NCBI RefSeq assembly: GCF_037038585.1
Contig: NW_027288510.1
Coordinates: 2,919,001-2,983,000 of the forward strand
DNA length: 64,000 nucleotides
Direction of reading: 5' to 3'
Source of the DNA: Patagioenas fasciata
Lineage: Eukaryota; Chordata; Aves; Columbiformes; Columbidae
This document shows, piece by piece, positions 1 through 11,592 of this stretch. A program made the translations under genes and the position numbers. Numbering within the stretch: the first letter of the stretch is position 1; every line of letters begins with the position of its first letter. Below the pieces are notes generated by a model. That model did no database searches. It saw only the letters and a list, made by a program, of their open reading frames with translations, and had not been told where the DNA came from.

Positions 1-204
1 TCCTTAAAAAGTAGTTGTTAGACAAAGAATGAACCTCTAACCTTCCAACTCAAAACCAACCCCAACTTTCTGACAAATTCTACGCAACCTGGGATAAAAT
101 CACAGCTGGTATTTTAAGATCTGCTACTGAAGAAGGGTAGATGAGAAGTCACTTCTCCTCCTCGCTCCCAGGCTGTGAGCTTGATGTCTCTCTCTTCAAC
201 CCAG

Positions 205-3200
205 ATTTTCATGACCAACCTGAAGCGCCGGAAGGACAGGCGGGATCGGATGCTGCGGACTCTCTACGAGCAGGAGATTGCAGTCAAGATAGCAGAGGCC
301 GTGGATGGGAAGTGAGTTTCGGCTGGGGTTGCTGATGTTTGCAAAGAGGGGGTTTTGCTGGACACCATCTCCTTGGGTGCCCTGACCTCCCTCCTGCTGG
401 GGATGGATGGGCTGAGGGAGAGGTGGACGTTTTATTAACCTAACTGCCCCTGCTTTGGGGCAGTTTTACTCTGTTTGTGTCTTCTTTTGTCATTGGTCTT
501 CATGAGAGAACCAGGGCGGTGTGGGTCAGGCTGATAGAATCACAGAATCATTTGGGTTGGAAAAGCCCCTCAAGATCATCGAGTCCAACTGTTCCCCCAC
601 CCCTGGCACTGCCCCATGTCCTGAGAACCTCATGTCCGTCTGTCCAGCCCTCCAGGGATGGTGACTCCAGCACTGCCCTGGGCAGCCTGTTCAATGCCCC
701 ACAGCCCTTTGGGGAAGAAATTGTTCCCCAGATCCAACCTAAGATGAAAATCAGGTTAAAATCATACTCCTTTCTGTGAACTGTAACACTTGCACACAAT
801 TAGAAAGCAGCGAAAGTGTGTGAGAGCAATCATCTCCTGAGAGATTTGTCTGTCCTCGTGCTACAAAGCTGTTGGGCTACAGTATTAACCCTGACACAGC
901 CCTTACTTTAAGGCATGTTAAGATGTTTTTATCTTGAGAAATCAAGGCAGAAATTTTTGGTCTGGGACTCGCAAAAAGGGAAGTGGGAACCCCCATGCCA
1001 TCTGGTGGTCTCGGAGACTTGCGCACCCATCAGGACCTCTTAGGAAAGTATTTGAAGCCAAGCTCCTGACATATTGATGGTCCCACAAGAAGTCGTTGGC
1101 AGAGTTAAGGATATCATTTCTAAGCTCGATTTAGAATGTAAATCAGTTAGTTAATTTTTCTCCCGGTTTTTGAGCAAAGCAAGTGCAGGAATTTCGTGAG
1201 TTACAGCTTATCTCTGAACATCAGCAGCGCTTCCCCCGTTGCGTCTGTGTCCGACTTGAATTTGCTTTCTATTTAAATGCTGATAGGTGTTCTCTCTTTC
1301 TCAGAGCGCTGAACACGAGTCGGCTCAAAGCTCTCAGCATCGACACCGGGACCCGTGCTCCTCGCGGCCCCTCACCCGGGGAGAGATCGGCTGCTTCCTC
1401 AGCCACTGCTGCATCTGGGAGGAGGTGAGGGGGGTGCGGGTGCCCTGGGGAGGGTGCTGAGGGCAGGAGCAGTGGGGAGGCACACGGACGGTCCCAGGAC
1501 AAATCTAATACCGGTTTCTGGAAGTGTAGGGTGGTTTTACTTGGTTTGTAGGGGATCGCGTACAGGGGTTCTCTTGAACACATTGCTCAGCTTTCTCAGC
1601 TCTACTCTCCGTTTGCCAAGTGATTTTTATCAGAATGTTTTCACGATTGGTTTTGCAGACCATCTGATAGCCTGTTTGGAGTGAGTTTGTTTAGGAGAAA
1701 GGCAGGAAGGTTTTGAAGAACAAATGGTATTAAAGAAACTCCTGTTTTATTTCCCTGGTTCTTCATGTGTGCTGGAGCAAGTTCCAGTGGCTCTGCTAAC
1801 TGCTTTTTTTTGAGCTGGTCTATCATAAATAAATTTAGCAGCAGGGATCTCTGTTACTTGAGCTAACAGGTGTTGTTTGGGTTGTAGTAGCTGTAGCTTC
1901 CATCTGTCCTGGTCACCTGGGGAGTCACACTTGAGAGGATCTGGGCTGTGCTGGTTGGAGGTGCTGGAGTTACACAGCCTGACATCAACGGGAGGGATCA
2001 TTTCGAGCGAGGTGGGATGTGGAGGCAGGGAGAACAACTTGGTGCTTAGAGAAGACTGGTCTAAGGCAGCAGCTGCCCAAATGTGACTGTGATGGTTGGA
2101 TGATCCAAATACCTTTCAGCCAGCAGCAGGGACTTCAGCACTGAGAAATCAGGCAATGATTTGGGGCTTGAGACTTCTGCATCACCAATGGTCAGATGGT
2201 AAGATGGGAACCCACTCGCAGGATGCCTTTGCATGTGTGTTCTTGAAGTTGCCAGGGCCAGACTTTGGATGTGCTGGATCATTCTCCAGATTCCAGAAAC
2301 ACTTTTTTTCCCGAACAGAAACAGGTTTTTCTGAACAGCGGTTTTGTTGTCAAAGGAGGAGGTGGTCGTGCAAGATGGTAGCTCACGGGGTTGAGGTGCT
2401 GCAGCATCACATGGAGGGTTTTTCTAGGTTGCAGATGCTCAGCCACAGGATATTTTTGGACAGCTCGTCCCAGCTGAGCTGTGAATCTGGGGCTGGTTCT
2501 CCAGCCTCCCTACCTGTATGGTCCAGAGGGCCAGGACCAGGTCAGGATGATCCCCAGAGATTTCGGGGCCGCTGTGATCACTTCTGAACCATCTTGTTTC
2601 AGGTGGTGAACAGAGAACTGGAGAAGACGCTTGTTATTGAGGACGAGTTCAAGAGGAAGCTCATGAAGCTGATGGATGACATTGAACAAGCCCAGCTAGG
2701 CTGGGAGCTGATGTAAGTCACTGGCCCTCGTGAAGCTCTGGGCACACAGGGGACATGAGCAGCAGAGATGGAGGGTGATGCTGGAGTGCAGGGAAAGGTG
2801 GCAGAGGCTTCTTGATGGCTCTTCCCATCAGGATAACTCTGCTTCTGGGCCAGGCTGGTGCTGGGGTGCCCCGGCTGTGTTGGGTACCACTGGTGCGCTT
2901 TGTGGGCAGTGCTGGTCGTCTGGGGACACCGCTGTGACAGAGGAACTGCCGCAGCTCAGCGCTGAGGCTTGGACCGTGTCATCTCAGCTGCCTTATCAAG
3001 TCTTTCACATCTGTACCACCCGCTGGGGTAAGGTTTGAATGTCTGAGAGTGGTACAGGATAGAAATGTGTCAGGGATTGCTTCTTAGATCCACCCTTTGT
3101 CCTTCCCCGCTTGACATGGACAGTTGTGTGGTCCTAACTGCTGCAGATTCACATTTAGGTTCCGATTTCTGTGGTCTTTTCCCCCTTTAAGCTACATTGG

Positions 3201-4279
3201 CCGGAAAAGGATGCAGGTGCAGGAGCCTGAGAAAGCGGTTCCCAACGTCATGAACCTGGTGGAAGCCGATTACTCGTACTGGACCCTGGGCTACGCGATC
3301 TCCTTCCAGGGGGTTCAGAAGCTCATCGGAGCGGAGCCTTTCGGCAAGATGTTGCCGGTGGATGAATTTCGGCCAGTCATGTACAACAAGCACCCGGTGT
3401 GAGTAGGTCGGATGTCTTCGTTACTTGGGTTCACGTGAGCTTGGTCTTGCTGAATGATTAAGATCTGGTTCGTAGATTTGTGTAGTGTATATCATATGTG
3501 TTAATATCTATATATGCTTATGTATACCCTTGTTTATGTGTGCACACTTAGTGTGGTGCATATAAATGATTAATTTTGGAGCTTGGAGTCCAAATTATTC
3601 ACGTTACAGTTTTCAGCAGGTTGATGACTTGAGTGCTCTGCGGGGCACTTCAGAAAATGGAGCTCACTTGGTGCTCTTCAGCTTCATCTGCAAAAATGTT
3701 GATTTATCAATCAGTACTGAGACCTAAACCAACAAAAGATCAGGTTAATAATCATTCGGTTCTTTAGTGTTTTAATGCTGTTTGACTCAAGCTACGCAAA
3801 ACCTCACGGTGCTTAGTATGCAGCGTGTGATGTTGTGATGCTCACGTTTCATTTTTCTAAAGCTGAATGCAGTGGGTAGAAGGTCAGACCCCACCACAGC
3901 AACGACCTGTGCTGCTTGGGACACATTCACTCAGTGGATGGGCTTGGATCTCGCAGTTATAAGCATTTCACTCTGTCCCTGATGATTTTTCTCTCCTCTT
4001 TAGAGCAAAGTACATGGAGCACTACAAGTCCAGAGACTTGAAAGCCTTTTCAGCAGAACCCCTGCTCGTCTACCCCACGCACTACACAGGGCAGCCCGGC
4101 TACCTTAGCGACACAGAGACCTCCACCATCTGGGACAACGAGACCGTGTCGGCGGACTGGGGCAGAACGCACTCCTGGAAATCCCGGCCGCAGGGCACGA
4201 TCCGCAGCGACGCCAGAACAAGGACGCTCTGCCCTCACAGTCGTCTCTGGACGCGCCGTCCTCCAGGGACGAGCTATGA
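205..4279 (+). pseudogene. COLGALT2: COLGALT2-like procollagen galactosyltransferase, 3' part (five exons), degenerate
   Basis: This is the C-terminal half of a GT25-family collagen hydroxylysine galactosyltransferase, an ER-lumen enzyme. Exons on the plus strand are 205-311, 1305-1424, 2603-2712, 3192-3398 and 4004-4279, each with AG/GT borders. Recognisable pieces are [30 protein letters not shown], a block starting [58 protein letters not shown] and a terminal RDEL retrieval signal before TGA 4277-4279. The wording is closer to COLGALT2 than to COLGALT1. Three lesions are visible. Exon 1305-1424 lacks 13 nt, shifting the frame after SID. Exon 2603-2712 lacks six codons around the conserved EDD segment. 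The last exon lacks one nt near 4215, so RDEL is out of frame with the upstream part. Exon 3192-3398 is intact. Upstream exons lie outside the window. Sequencing error could explain some indels, but three in 0.8 kb of coding sequence favour a pseudogene. Confidence 0.8.
533..745 (-). mobile_element. CR1 LINE 3' end fragment
   Basis: The stretch begins with a gatagaatcacagaatca-like motif, the complement of the short repeats that end CR1 elements. It continues with the typical phrases for 'ggttggaaaagcccctcaagatcatcgag' and 'ccagggatggtgactccagcactgccctgggcagcc'. It is a 5'-truncated CR1 in the first visible intron of the COLGALT2-like gene. CR1 is the dominant avian LINE and supports a bird source. 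Confidence 0.85.
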
Positions 4280-6515
4280 CCGCCCGCGGCCCCGCGGCTC
4301 TGTCGGCGCTGAACCTGCCTCGCGCTTCGGCTTTTCACCCTTGGCAGTGGCGGAGCCGCTCTTCGTGTGGTCTCCATCCCGCTGCTTCGAGTGGCAGAGC
4401 ACAGAGCCTGGAGCTGATGTGACAACTGACCGAGACGCGCAGGGCGAGGCGGGAGATGGAGGAGGAAAAAGAACGAGTGATGCAGACTGGCAGGAAAAAA
4501 AGCAGAGATCTGAACAAAAGCCCTCGCAAGCTTTTGTAAAAGAAAAACCAAACCTTGAATGACGTCTTTCTACAGTTCCTTGTGTAGAATACTGTATTTA
4601 TAAAGATTAATATATAGAGGTGTACAAGTGTTCATACCTTTCTGGATCGCTGTCACTAGGCTGCTGTGTAACTGTTAGTCCTCGTAGGTTCACAGGCTTT
4701 TTATAACCCTGTTCGCTGAGAGAAACTGCGGGCGAGTGTTTGGGTATTTGGGTTTGTTTTTTCAAAGGGAATCAAAATGGTTTCCAAAACCACCCAGCTC
4801 CCTGGAGCAGCGCTCCATGTAGGGTCATCTCCTTCATCGCACGCTGATAGAAAAGGATCGCTGGCTTCCCCTCTGCAAATCACAAAACTTGCCGGATCTG
4901 AACGGGCCTCCCAGTGCGGAGCTGCCATCTTGGCGTGCCTAAAATCCTGGGAGCTGGCAGCAGGAGTGGAGGTTGCAAAAGGGAAGAGTTGGTCCATGCC
5001 ATGTCCTGCTTCACCCCCTGTGCCTCTACTTATTCCTTCAGGAAAACAAATCTCCACAGCCTGTTTGCAGGCCTGTTTAATTAGGCCGTAAAACCAAGTG
5101 TTAGGACTTTCAGGAACTTTAAAATGTTTGGTTACGAACTGCTTGACATTATCCTTATCAAACCAAAGCAACTTACCGAGATGTTGGTGGTGTCATCCGT
5201 ACTGTTCTCGACAGCCCCGACAGAATTATTGTGCGTTACAGGACGGAAAGGCAGCTTGGCTGGATATTTTTTCACGTGAGGAGCAAACTGGTCTCTTTTT
5301 TTGGATGGGTTCTGATGTACTTGCTGCAGAGTATGGTGATTATTTTTAAAAACAAACGATTCTCAGAGGGCAGGTGATACCGGCCTGCACTGCTTGGGTT
5401 GGCTGGGATGTTCTCCTGCGCTTCCCACCGAGAAACTCACCCGCTGGAGATCTGTACGGTTGGGTATGTGTGCCTGGGCTTTCACTTGTGTTTGTTTTTT
5501 AATAACTCCTGACGGATGTTGTGCTTTCTGCTCAAGAAGATGTGTTCTTACCTGTCAGCCGGTTTGATAATACATAAAACCTGGTGCAAAATGGCAGCTG
5601 TGTGTGCTGTTCCGTGGGGTGGGAGCAGGCCTGGCAGGGAAGGCCAGCGCAGGCCGTTCAGCTCTGTCGCTCTACCACGGAGTCCCTGCCCGTGGAAATG
5701 CGCCTGTTGTGCCGGGAAGCCGAGTTCCTTCTGCTCCGCGGGCCGGAGCAGCGTCCATGTTGCGTGGTGAGCGTGCGGAGCGGCTGCGCCGCGGGGGCGT
5801 CGCTCTCTGACAGCTCCTCTCCTTTCCTCCTCAGCTCTGGCTTCACGAGCGGCAGCCCGGCTCTGTGTGAAGCGCGGTGCAGCACGGCGATGCTCCAGAC
5901 GGCGGCAGACGCTTGGCGCGGCCCTCAGCAGCAGGACGTCTGCGAAGCGGAGCATCCAGCGCGGTGCCGCTGTCGGTGTGGGCAGGAGCAGCACGTGTGT
6001 CAGCACAGCTCTGGGTTCCCAGCCGTTCCTCTCCTGACCCGTTGTGATCCCACGGGAGCAGTTTCTCCATGAAACGGCCCTGGTGTTCCTCACAGTTCTG
6101 CCCGCCGGGGGCTGGAGACGGAAGGGACAGACACACTGCAGATTCTGTTTAACTTTGATTTCCCTAAGCAGAGCAGTAGCAATTTATTAAAAACTACTTG
6201 ACACTGCAGCTGGGGTTTTTGCTTTTTTTATTTGTTTGTTTGGTTTGAGGTGCGTGGGTTTTTTTTTTTTAGTTGATTTAGGAAGCGAGTTATTAATAGT
6301 ACAAGAGGTTTGAAGGTTTCACGGACGGGAGAGAAATAATTAAGGATCTAAATGTAATGAATTAGATGAATGTGTCCATTTCATGGCCTCAGTGGAGCCG
6401 ACTGTTCTTTCACCTGTACGTGTGCGTGTAGGTGCACTTTTCTATTTATTTCCATCTGCAAGACCCGGTGGCTGCCCAGCGGTTCCACAGCTCCGACAGG
6501 CGCTGGTTCTCTGCC
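4280..6515. other. Intergenic stretch between the COLGALT2-like gene and the array; no gene recognised
   Basis: After the COLGALT2-like stop there is AT-rich 3'-UTR-like sequence (to about 4,700), then GC-moderate DNA with a GC-rich patch at about 5,600-6,130. A 156-codon minus-strand open frame (4701-5171) starts with a hydrophobic, Cys/Lys-containing segment, but I recognise no domain and see no splice or promoter support. T-rich runs lie at 6,215-6,275. Sequence shared with the tandem array begins at 6,516. Confidence 0.6.
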
Positions 6516-7084
6516 TGTGCTTTCAGCTCCTGGGCTGGTGCTGTCCGGGCTTTCCCTGCTCAGCACTGACTGTGTTTTGGGAAGGCAGGAGCCAGTGCAA
6601 ACCCTTCTCCGCTGTTCTGCTCTTTTTCTGCTCTTTTTCCCCTTTGCTGTGAAGCTCAGCTGCTCCATGAGTTATTGTGTTCTCCTGTGAGCGTGGGGTT
6701 TGTCCTCTGCTGTGGAGCACGAGAGCGAAGCCCCCGGAGCCCCGGCTGGTGCAGACCCCGCAGCGAGGGTGACAGACCCGGAGCCAGGAGCAGTTTCCCC
6801 AGGGTGAGGAGCAAGTGGAGCTGCTCACACCAAGGGCACAGGCAGGGTTGGTGCACGTCACCGGTTCTAAGGCTGTCACCAGAACCTGACAACCTGACAA
6901 CAGTGTGCTGGCTCCCCGGGCAGTTGAAGTACAACCAGAACGCAAGAGGCAGCTTAAATTCGGGGTCGTCTTTTTGCCAGGAGCAACAAATGCCGTGATG
7001 GAGACAACGGGGAAAAGGTGGAAACTCTCAGACCGCGGTGCAGTCTCAGAGAGGAAAAGAGATGAACGAGACACTGATGAGCGG

Positions 7085-8940
7085 GAAGAGTTGACGTATT
7101 TATCATAGAAACATTAAAGGTTATAGAGAGATGGAATGTTACACGAGATCAAATATTTAAATACATTCGCTCCAGACACAAAATAGTGTTAAAAAGTTCA
7201 TCTATTTATTATAGATACATTAAATATTACACAAAGCTCAAACATGATCTAAAGATCAAACATTAAAATCTACTAACTCCAGACAAGAATTGGTGCGAAA
7301 ACGTTTGCATATTTATTATATAAGTATTAAATATTAAATAAAGATTAAATAGAATACAAAATCAAACATTAAAATATATTAACTCCAGACACAAATTAGT
7401 GGTCAAAAGTTAATCTATTTATTATAGAAACATTCAATATTATATGAAGATTAAATATCATATAAAGATCAAATATTATCTAGAGATCAAACACTAAAAT
7501 CTACTAACTCCAGACGAGAATTGGTGGAATAAAGTTCAAGTATTTATTATATAAATATTAAATAAAGATTATGTATTATATAAAGCTTAAATATTAATCC
7601 TAGTAACTCCAGATCAAAAAGTACTGGAAAAATGTTTACGTATTTTTATAGAAACATTCAATAATATATAGAGATTAAATATGATATAAGGATCAAATAT
7701 TAAACTATATTAACTCCAGACAAAAATTAGTTGAAAAAAGTTATGTATTTGTCATAGAAATGTTACATATCTATAAAAACTAAATACTACATAAGGATCA
7801 AATATTAAAATATTTTAACGCCAGACAAGAATTGGTGGGGGAAAAAAGTTCACAGATTTCTTATGTAAATAAAGATTATGTATTAAATAAAGATTCTGTA
7901 TGATATAAAAGCTCAAATCTTAATATATATTAACTCAAGAGAAGAATTAGTGGAAAAAAAGTGACGTATTTATGATAGAGATGTTACATCCATGTAAAGA
8001 TTGAATATGACATAGGGATCAAATATTAGAATATTTTAATGCCAGACAAGAATTGGTGGAAAAAAGTTCAAGTATTTATTCTATAAATATTAAATAAAGA
8101 TGATGTGTTCTATCAAGCTCAGTTATCAGTATCTATTAACTCCAGAAAAAAAGGGTGGAAAAAAGTTTCTCTATTTATTTTATATGCATCTCTAGATATG
8201 TGATATAAAGCTCAAACACTATCTACAGAAGAAACATTAAAATACATTAACTCCAGACAAAAATGGGTTGAAAAACGTTGATATACTTATCATATCAATA
8301 TTAAATATTATACAAGGATCAAATATTGTATAAAGATTTAATAATAAAATATATCAACTCCAGAAAATAATTATTGGGGAAGGTCTATGTACATAGTAAA
8401 TAAATATTAAATATTAGTACATTAAATAAACATATTAAATAAATATTAAACATTAGTACATTAAATAAACATATCACATAAATATTAAATATCAGTATGT
8501 TAAATAAAAAATATTAAATAAAGCTCAAATACTATATACAGCTAAACCATTTCAATATATTAACTCCAAGGAGAAATTAGTGGAAAAAGTTTACGTACTT
8601 ATTCTGTGAATACTGAATATTATACAAGCTAAAATATTCTATAAAGCTAAGCTATTTAAATATAGGAACTCCAAGCAGACATCAGTAGAAAAAAGATGAT
8701 ATAATATTGAAGGTTTCTGTAGAAGTATGGAAAGATTAAATATGATAAACACATCGAGTATTAAAATACATTAACTGCAGACAAACACTGGAAAAAAGTT
8801 AATATACTCGTTATAGAAATATTCAATATGATACAAAGCTCAAACATTATATACAGGTCACATATTAAAATACATGAACTCCAGACTAAAACTGGGGGGA
8901 AAAAAGTTTACGTACTTATAATATAAACAGTAAATCCTAT
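7085..8940. repeat. AT-rich ~105-bp tandem satellite, unit 1
   Basis: About 1.86 kb of very AT-rich DNA is built from some 16-17 imperfect copies of a ~105-bp monomer. The best-kept marker is 'taactccagac(a)aaaattagtgg' followed by 'aaaaaagttta(c)gtatttatta'. Markers recur near 7,169, 7,275, 7,380, 7,505, 7,607, 7,712, 7,818, 7,931, 8,039, 8,140, 8,250, 8,357, 8,563, 8,669, 8,775 and 8,878. It ends about 15 bp beyond the RGL1-like terminal stop codon. No coding potential is visible. Confidence 0.9.
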
Positions 8941-8954
8941 CCAGAGCTCAGCCA

Positions 8955-11592
8955 TTACAACCCATGAAGTGCGGGCTCCTCCTGTGCTGCAGCTTTTCTT
9001 CTCAGGATGCAGTCGAAGTTGCCCTGGGTGCTCATGGCGTAGAACACGTTCGCCTTGGGTGGGATCGCCAGCTCCGCAAGAGAGGGAGCAGAGCGAGCGT
9101 TCATGGGCGCCCCACTCAGCGTTGGGGGTTTATTCTCACCGGCAGCTGGGACAACGTGGCGATGGCGTTTCTGACGTCGCTCCGCATGTTACTCTTGCCG
9201 GCAAAATGCAGCAGAGCTCTTCCAGCAGCAGCAGCAGCAGCAGAGTTCTGCTTCCCCACCTTTGTCCTCGGAGATGATCTGGACCAGCTCGTAATCCTCA
9301 GCCGAGCCAGACTGCAGGTTGTGCTTCTCCATGGCTCGCTGGGTGACAGCAGGAGCCTTCTCTTGGTTACTCAGCTGCAAAGAGGGAGTTGCAAGGAGTC
9401 GCTTGGTAACCAAGTCGCAGATTCTGCCAGACGCTAAAACACGCTCTTTGCGACACCTGGGGGTGGAGTTAGTTCAAGACAACAGACACTGCTCTAGAAA
9501 TGCAGCAGGGAATCACAGCCTCTGCTCTCCTGAGCAACCGCTCGGAGAGGTGAGACCTTGTTCTCAGCAGCCATCGAATCCGCAGCAAGAGCTGCCCCAG
9601 CTGCTGTTTGCAGACATCCATTAATCCACAGTCTCCCCTGCTAAACACTTTCTGCGATGTCCTGCAAAGATTCTGGGCCTTGGAGCTGGGTTTGCTGGGG
9701 AAGGGGCACCTTGTGTCACAGCTCACACACCCCAGTGCTGAGCTGGACACACAACAGCCGGCGCTGGCAGAAGAGCAGGGGCAGCAAAGCCGGCACTTGC
9801 TCAGAGTGCTTCCCTTGGCATTGTTGATCAAATACAAGCTTCAATTTCAAGGCCAGAAACCTTGAGAGATGCTCTTTGCAAACCTCTCATTCATCCCCTG
9901 CTCCACATGTTTTGATTTGTAACATCGGTCACGTTCCCTGTCAAGGAGGTCTGATCGGGGAATAGGTGTTTCCGAAACTAAAAGCACCATTCAAGTCACC
10001 TGGGGTGAAAACACCACCCACAGTAACAGCGCTTTGCTGTTCCCACCGCTCACCAGGATGCTCCTGTAGATGTTGCCGCTTCTGTCCTCTTCTACGCTGG
10101 TGCGGATGACGCAGCTCTCTCCGCTCTGCTGGTTGTAGACTGGCAGGACTGGCGGCACTTCTTTTGATGGAACGGGAGTCACGGGGCCGGGGCACTTCTT
10201 GGAGCACTTGTCATCAGATGGCAGCAAGGGGGGAGACGAGATCAAACACATTCATTACCATTGAATTTCAAAGATCCAAAAGCTAAAGATGACACTCTTC
10301 AGCACAACAGCCTTAACAAGGGCTTCGGCAACCCAGTTAAGGCAGCTTAGGTCAAGAGAGCAGAGTCTGCAGGACAAAGCTCCCTGGGAACGGAACCCAG
10401 CCCAGCCCAGGCTTGGTCTGGGCAGTTCCTGGCAGGTCAAACCACAGGGCTGGTGAGCTCTGACCTCACCTGCTTCTCACTTGCTCAGCTGCTCTGCCTG
10501 CCCCAGAATTAGGCTGGGCTGATGTACATGAGCCCTCCCCCCAAAATCGCCTTTCCCAGAGCTCAGGTCCCTCCATTCCACGGCCAGCAACGCTCCAGTC
10601 AAGATCCACAGGCTTGGGCAAGCGCCTGGGGCCGCCGGCAGCGTCAGCAGCCTCGCACAGGCTGTTTGTGCTGAACACAGGGCCCGGGCCCTACCTTGTG
10701 CTGAGGCTCCTCAGCAGTGTCGGTGGGAGGGACGATGGTGACGGTGCTGTCCCCAGAGCTCCCACCTGGAGCAGGTTTGGGCTGCGCGTTGACGGGGGTG
10801 CTGAGGGCGCTCACCCCCAAGCCCAGGAACGGCCTAGGGGAGAAAAGAAAGCACAACAGAGCTGGGCTGAGCACAGCTGTCACTTGCTTCAACAATCTGA
10901 CCTGCTGTTGTGTTTTCCTATCTCGAGTGGCCTATTGTTTGTGTGTGTATAGCAAATTAGACTCTATCCTTATTTGCTCTGTTTTGCTGCTGCAAATTTG
11001 AATTGAATTTATAATCCAGCACTAAAATCGTTCCTTTGTCTGACACCTTAGAGTTATTTCTGAAGTCTTTAGTCGATAACCCTCCTGGCTACTTACACCA
11101 ATAGAAAGAGACAACAGCAATACGTATTTCTAGCTGGCAGTGTCTCCTCGCAGCACTGCAGTGCTCTGGATCCCCAGCCAGGTTTGTCAGCTGGTGTTTG
11201 ATTTATTCCAGTTCATATTCACACACCAAACCCCCTCCCCGTTGTACTCACAGGCTGAATCTCTTCACCACGCTCTTCTGAGCTCTGCCCGCTGCGGTGC
11301 TCTGGTCAGGAGCTGCTCCTTCGATTTCACGTGACAGACGGAAACTGCAGAACAGGCAATACCGTTAGTTAAATATCTCAAAGTGGCCATATCTGAGAAG
11401 CCCTGCGTCACTCCCACGTCCCAGAGGGTTCATCCCCACGAGGAGGAGCGCAGCTCTGTGCGTGTGTATTTCCACTCTCCGGGAGCAGCTCCTGGCAGCG
11501 CAGAGCTCAAGGCTGAGAGAACCTGAACCTGCCTGCGGGGGAAGAAAAGCTGCTTCGCCAGCTGGGCTGAGACCCTACCTCTCCTCATCACT
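8955..11592 (-). pseudogene. RGL1: RGL1-like copy 1, 3' exons beyond the TGA (linker and Ras-association domain)
   Basis: These exons continue colinearly after the premature stop: the end of exon 13, then 11344-11252 (block ending KSVVKRFSL), 10833-10695 (Ser/Pro linker), 10206-10054 (PVYNQQSGESCVIR, GNIYRSIL), 9374-9260 (KAPAVTQRAMEKHNL, AEDYELVQIISEDK) and 9073-8955 (PPKANVFYAMSTQGNFDCIL, then an early TAA). Together they form a RalGDS-type Ras-binding fold. Phases fit exactly, so reading through the TGA would restore the family plan. The acceptor of the last exon is GG instead of AG at 9075-9074. The tail after RRK is short (about 12 residues) compared with the longer basic tail I recall for RGL1. 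Confidence 0.8.

Noticed and set aside
6523..7074. 183-codon minus-strand frame repeated in every unit
   Set aside because: Conserved only because the DNA was duplicated recently. It has no domain and does not fit the RGL1-like exon phases.
7085..8940. CRISPR-like array
   Set aside because: The repeats are ~105-bp, diverged and AT-rich with no unique spacers, in vertebrate DNA. This is a satellite.
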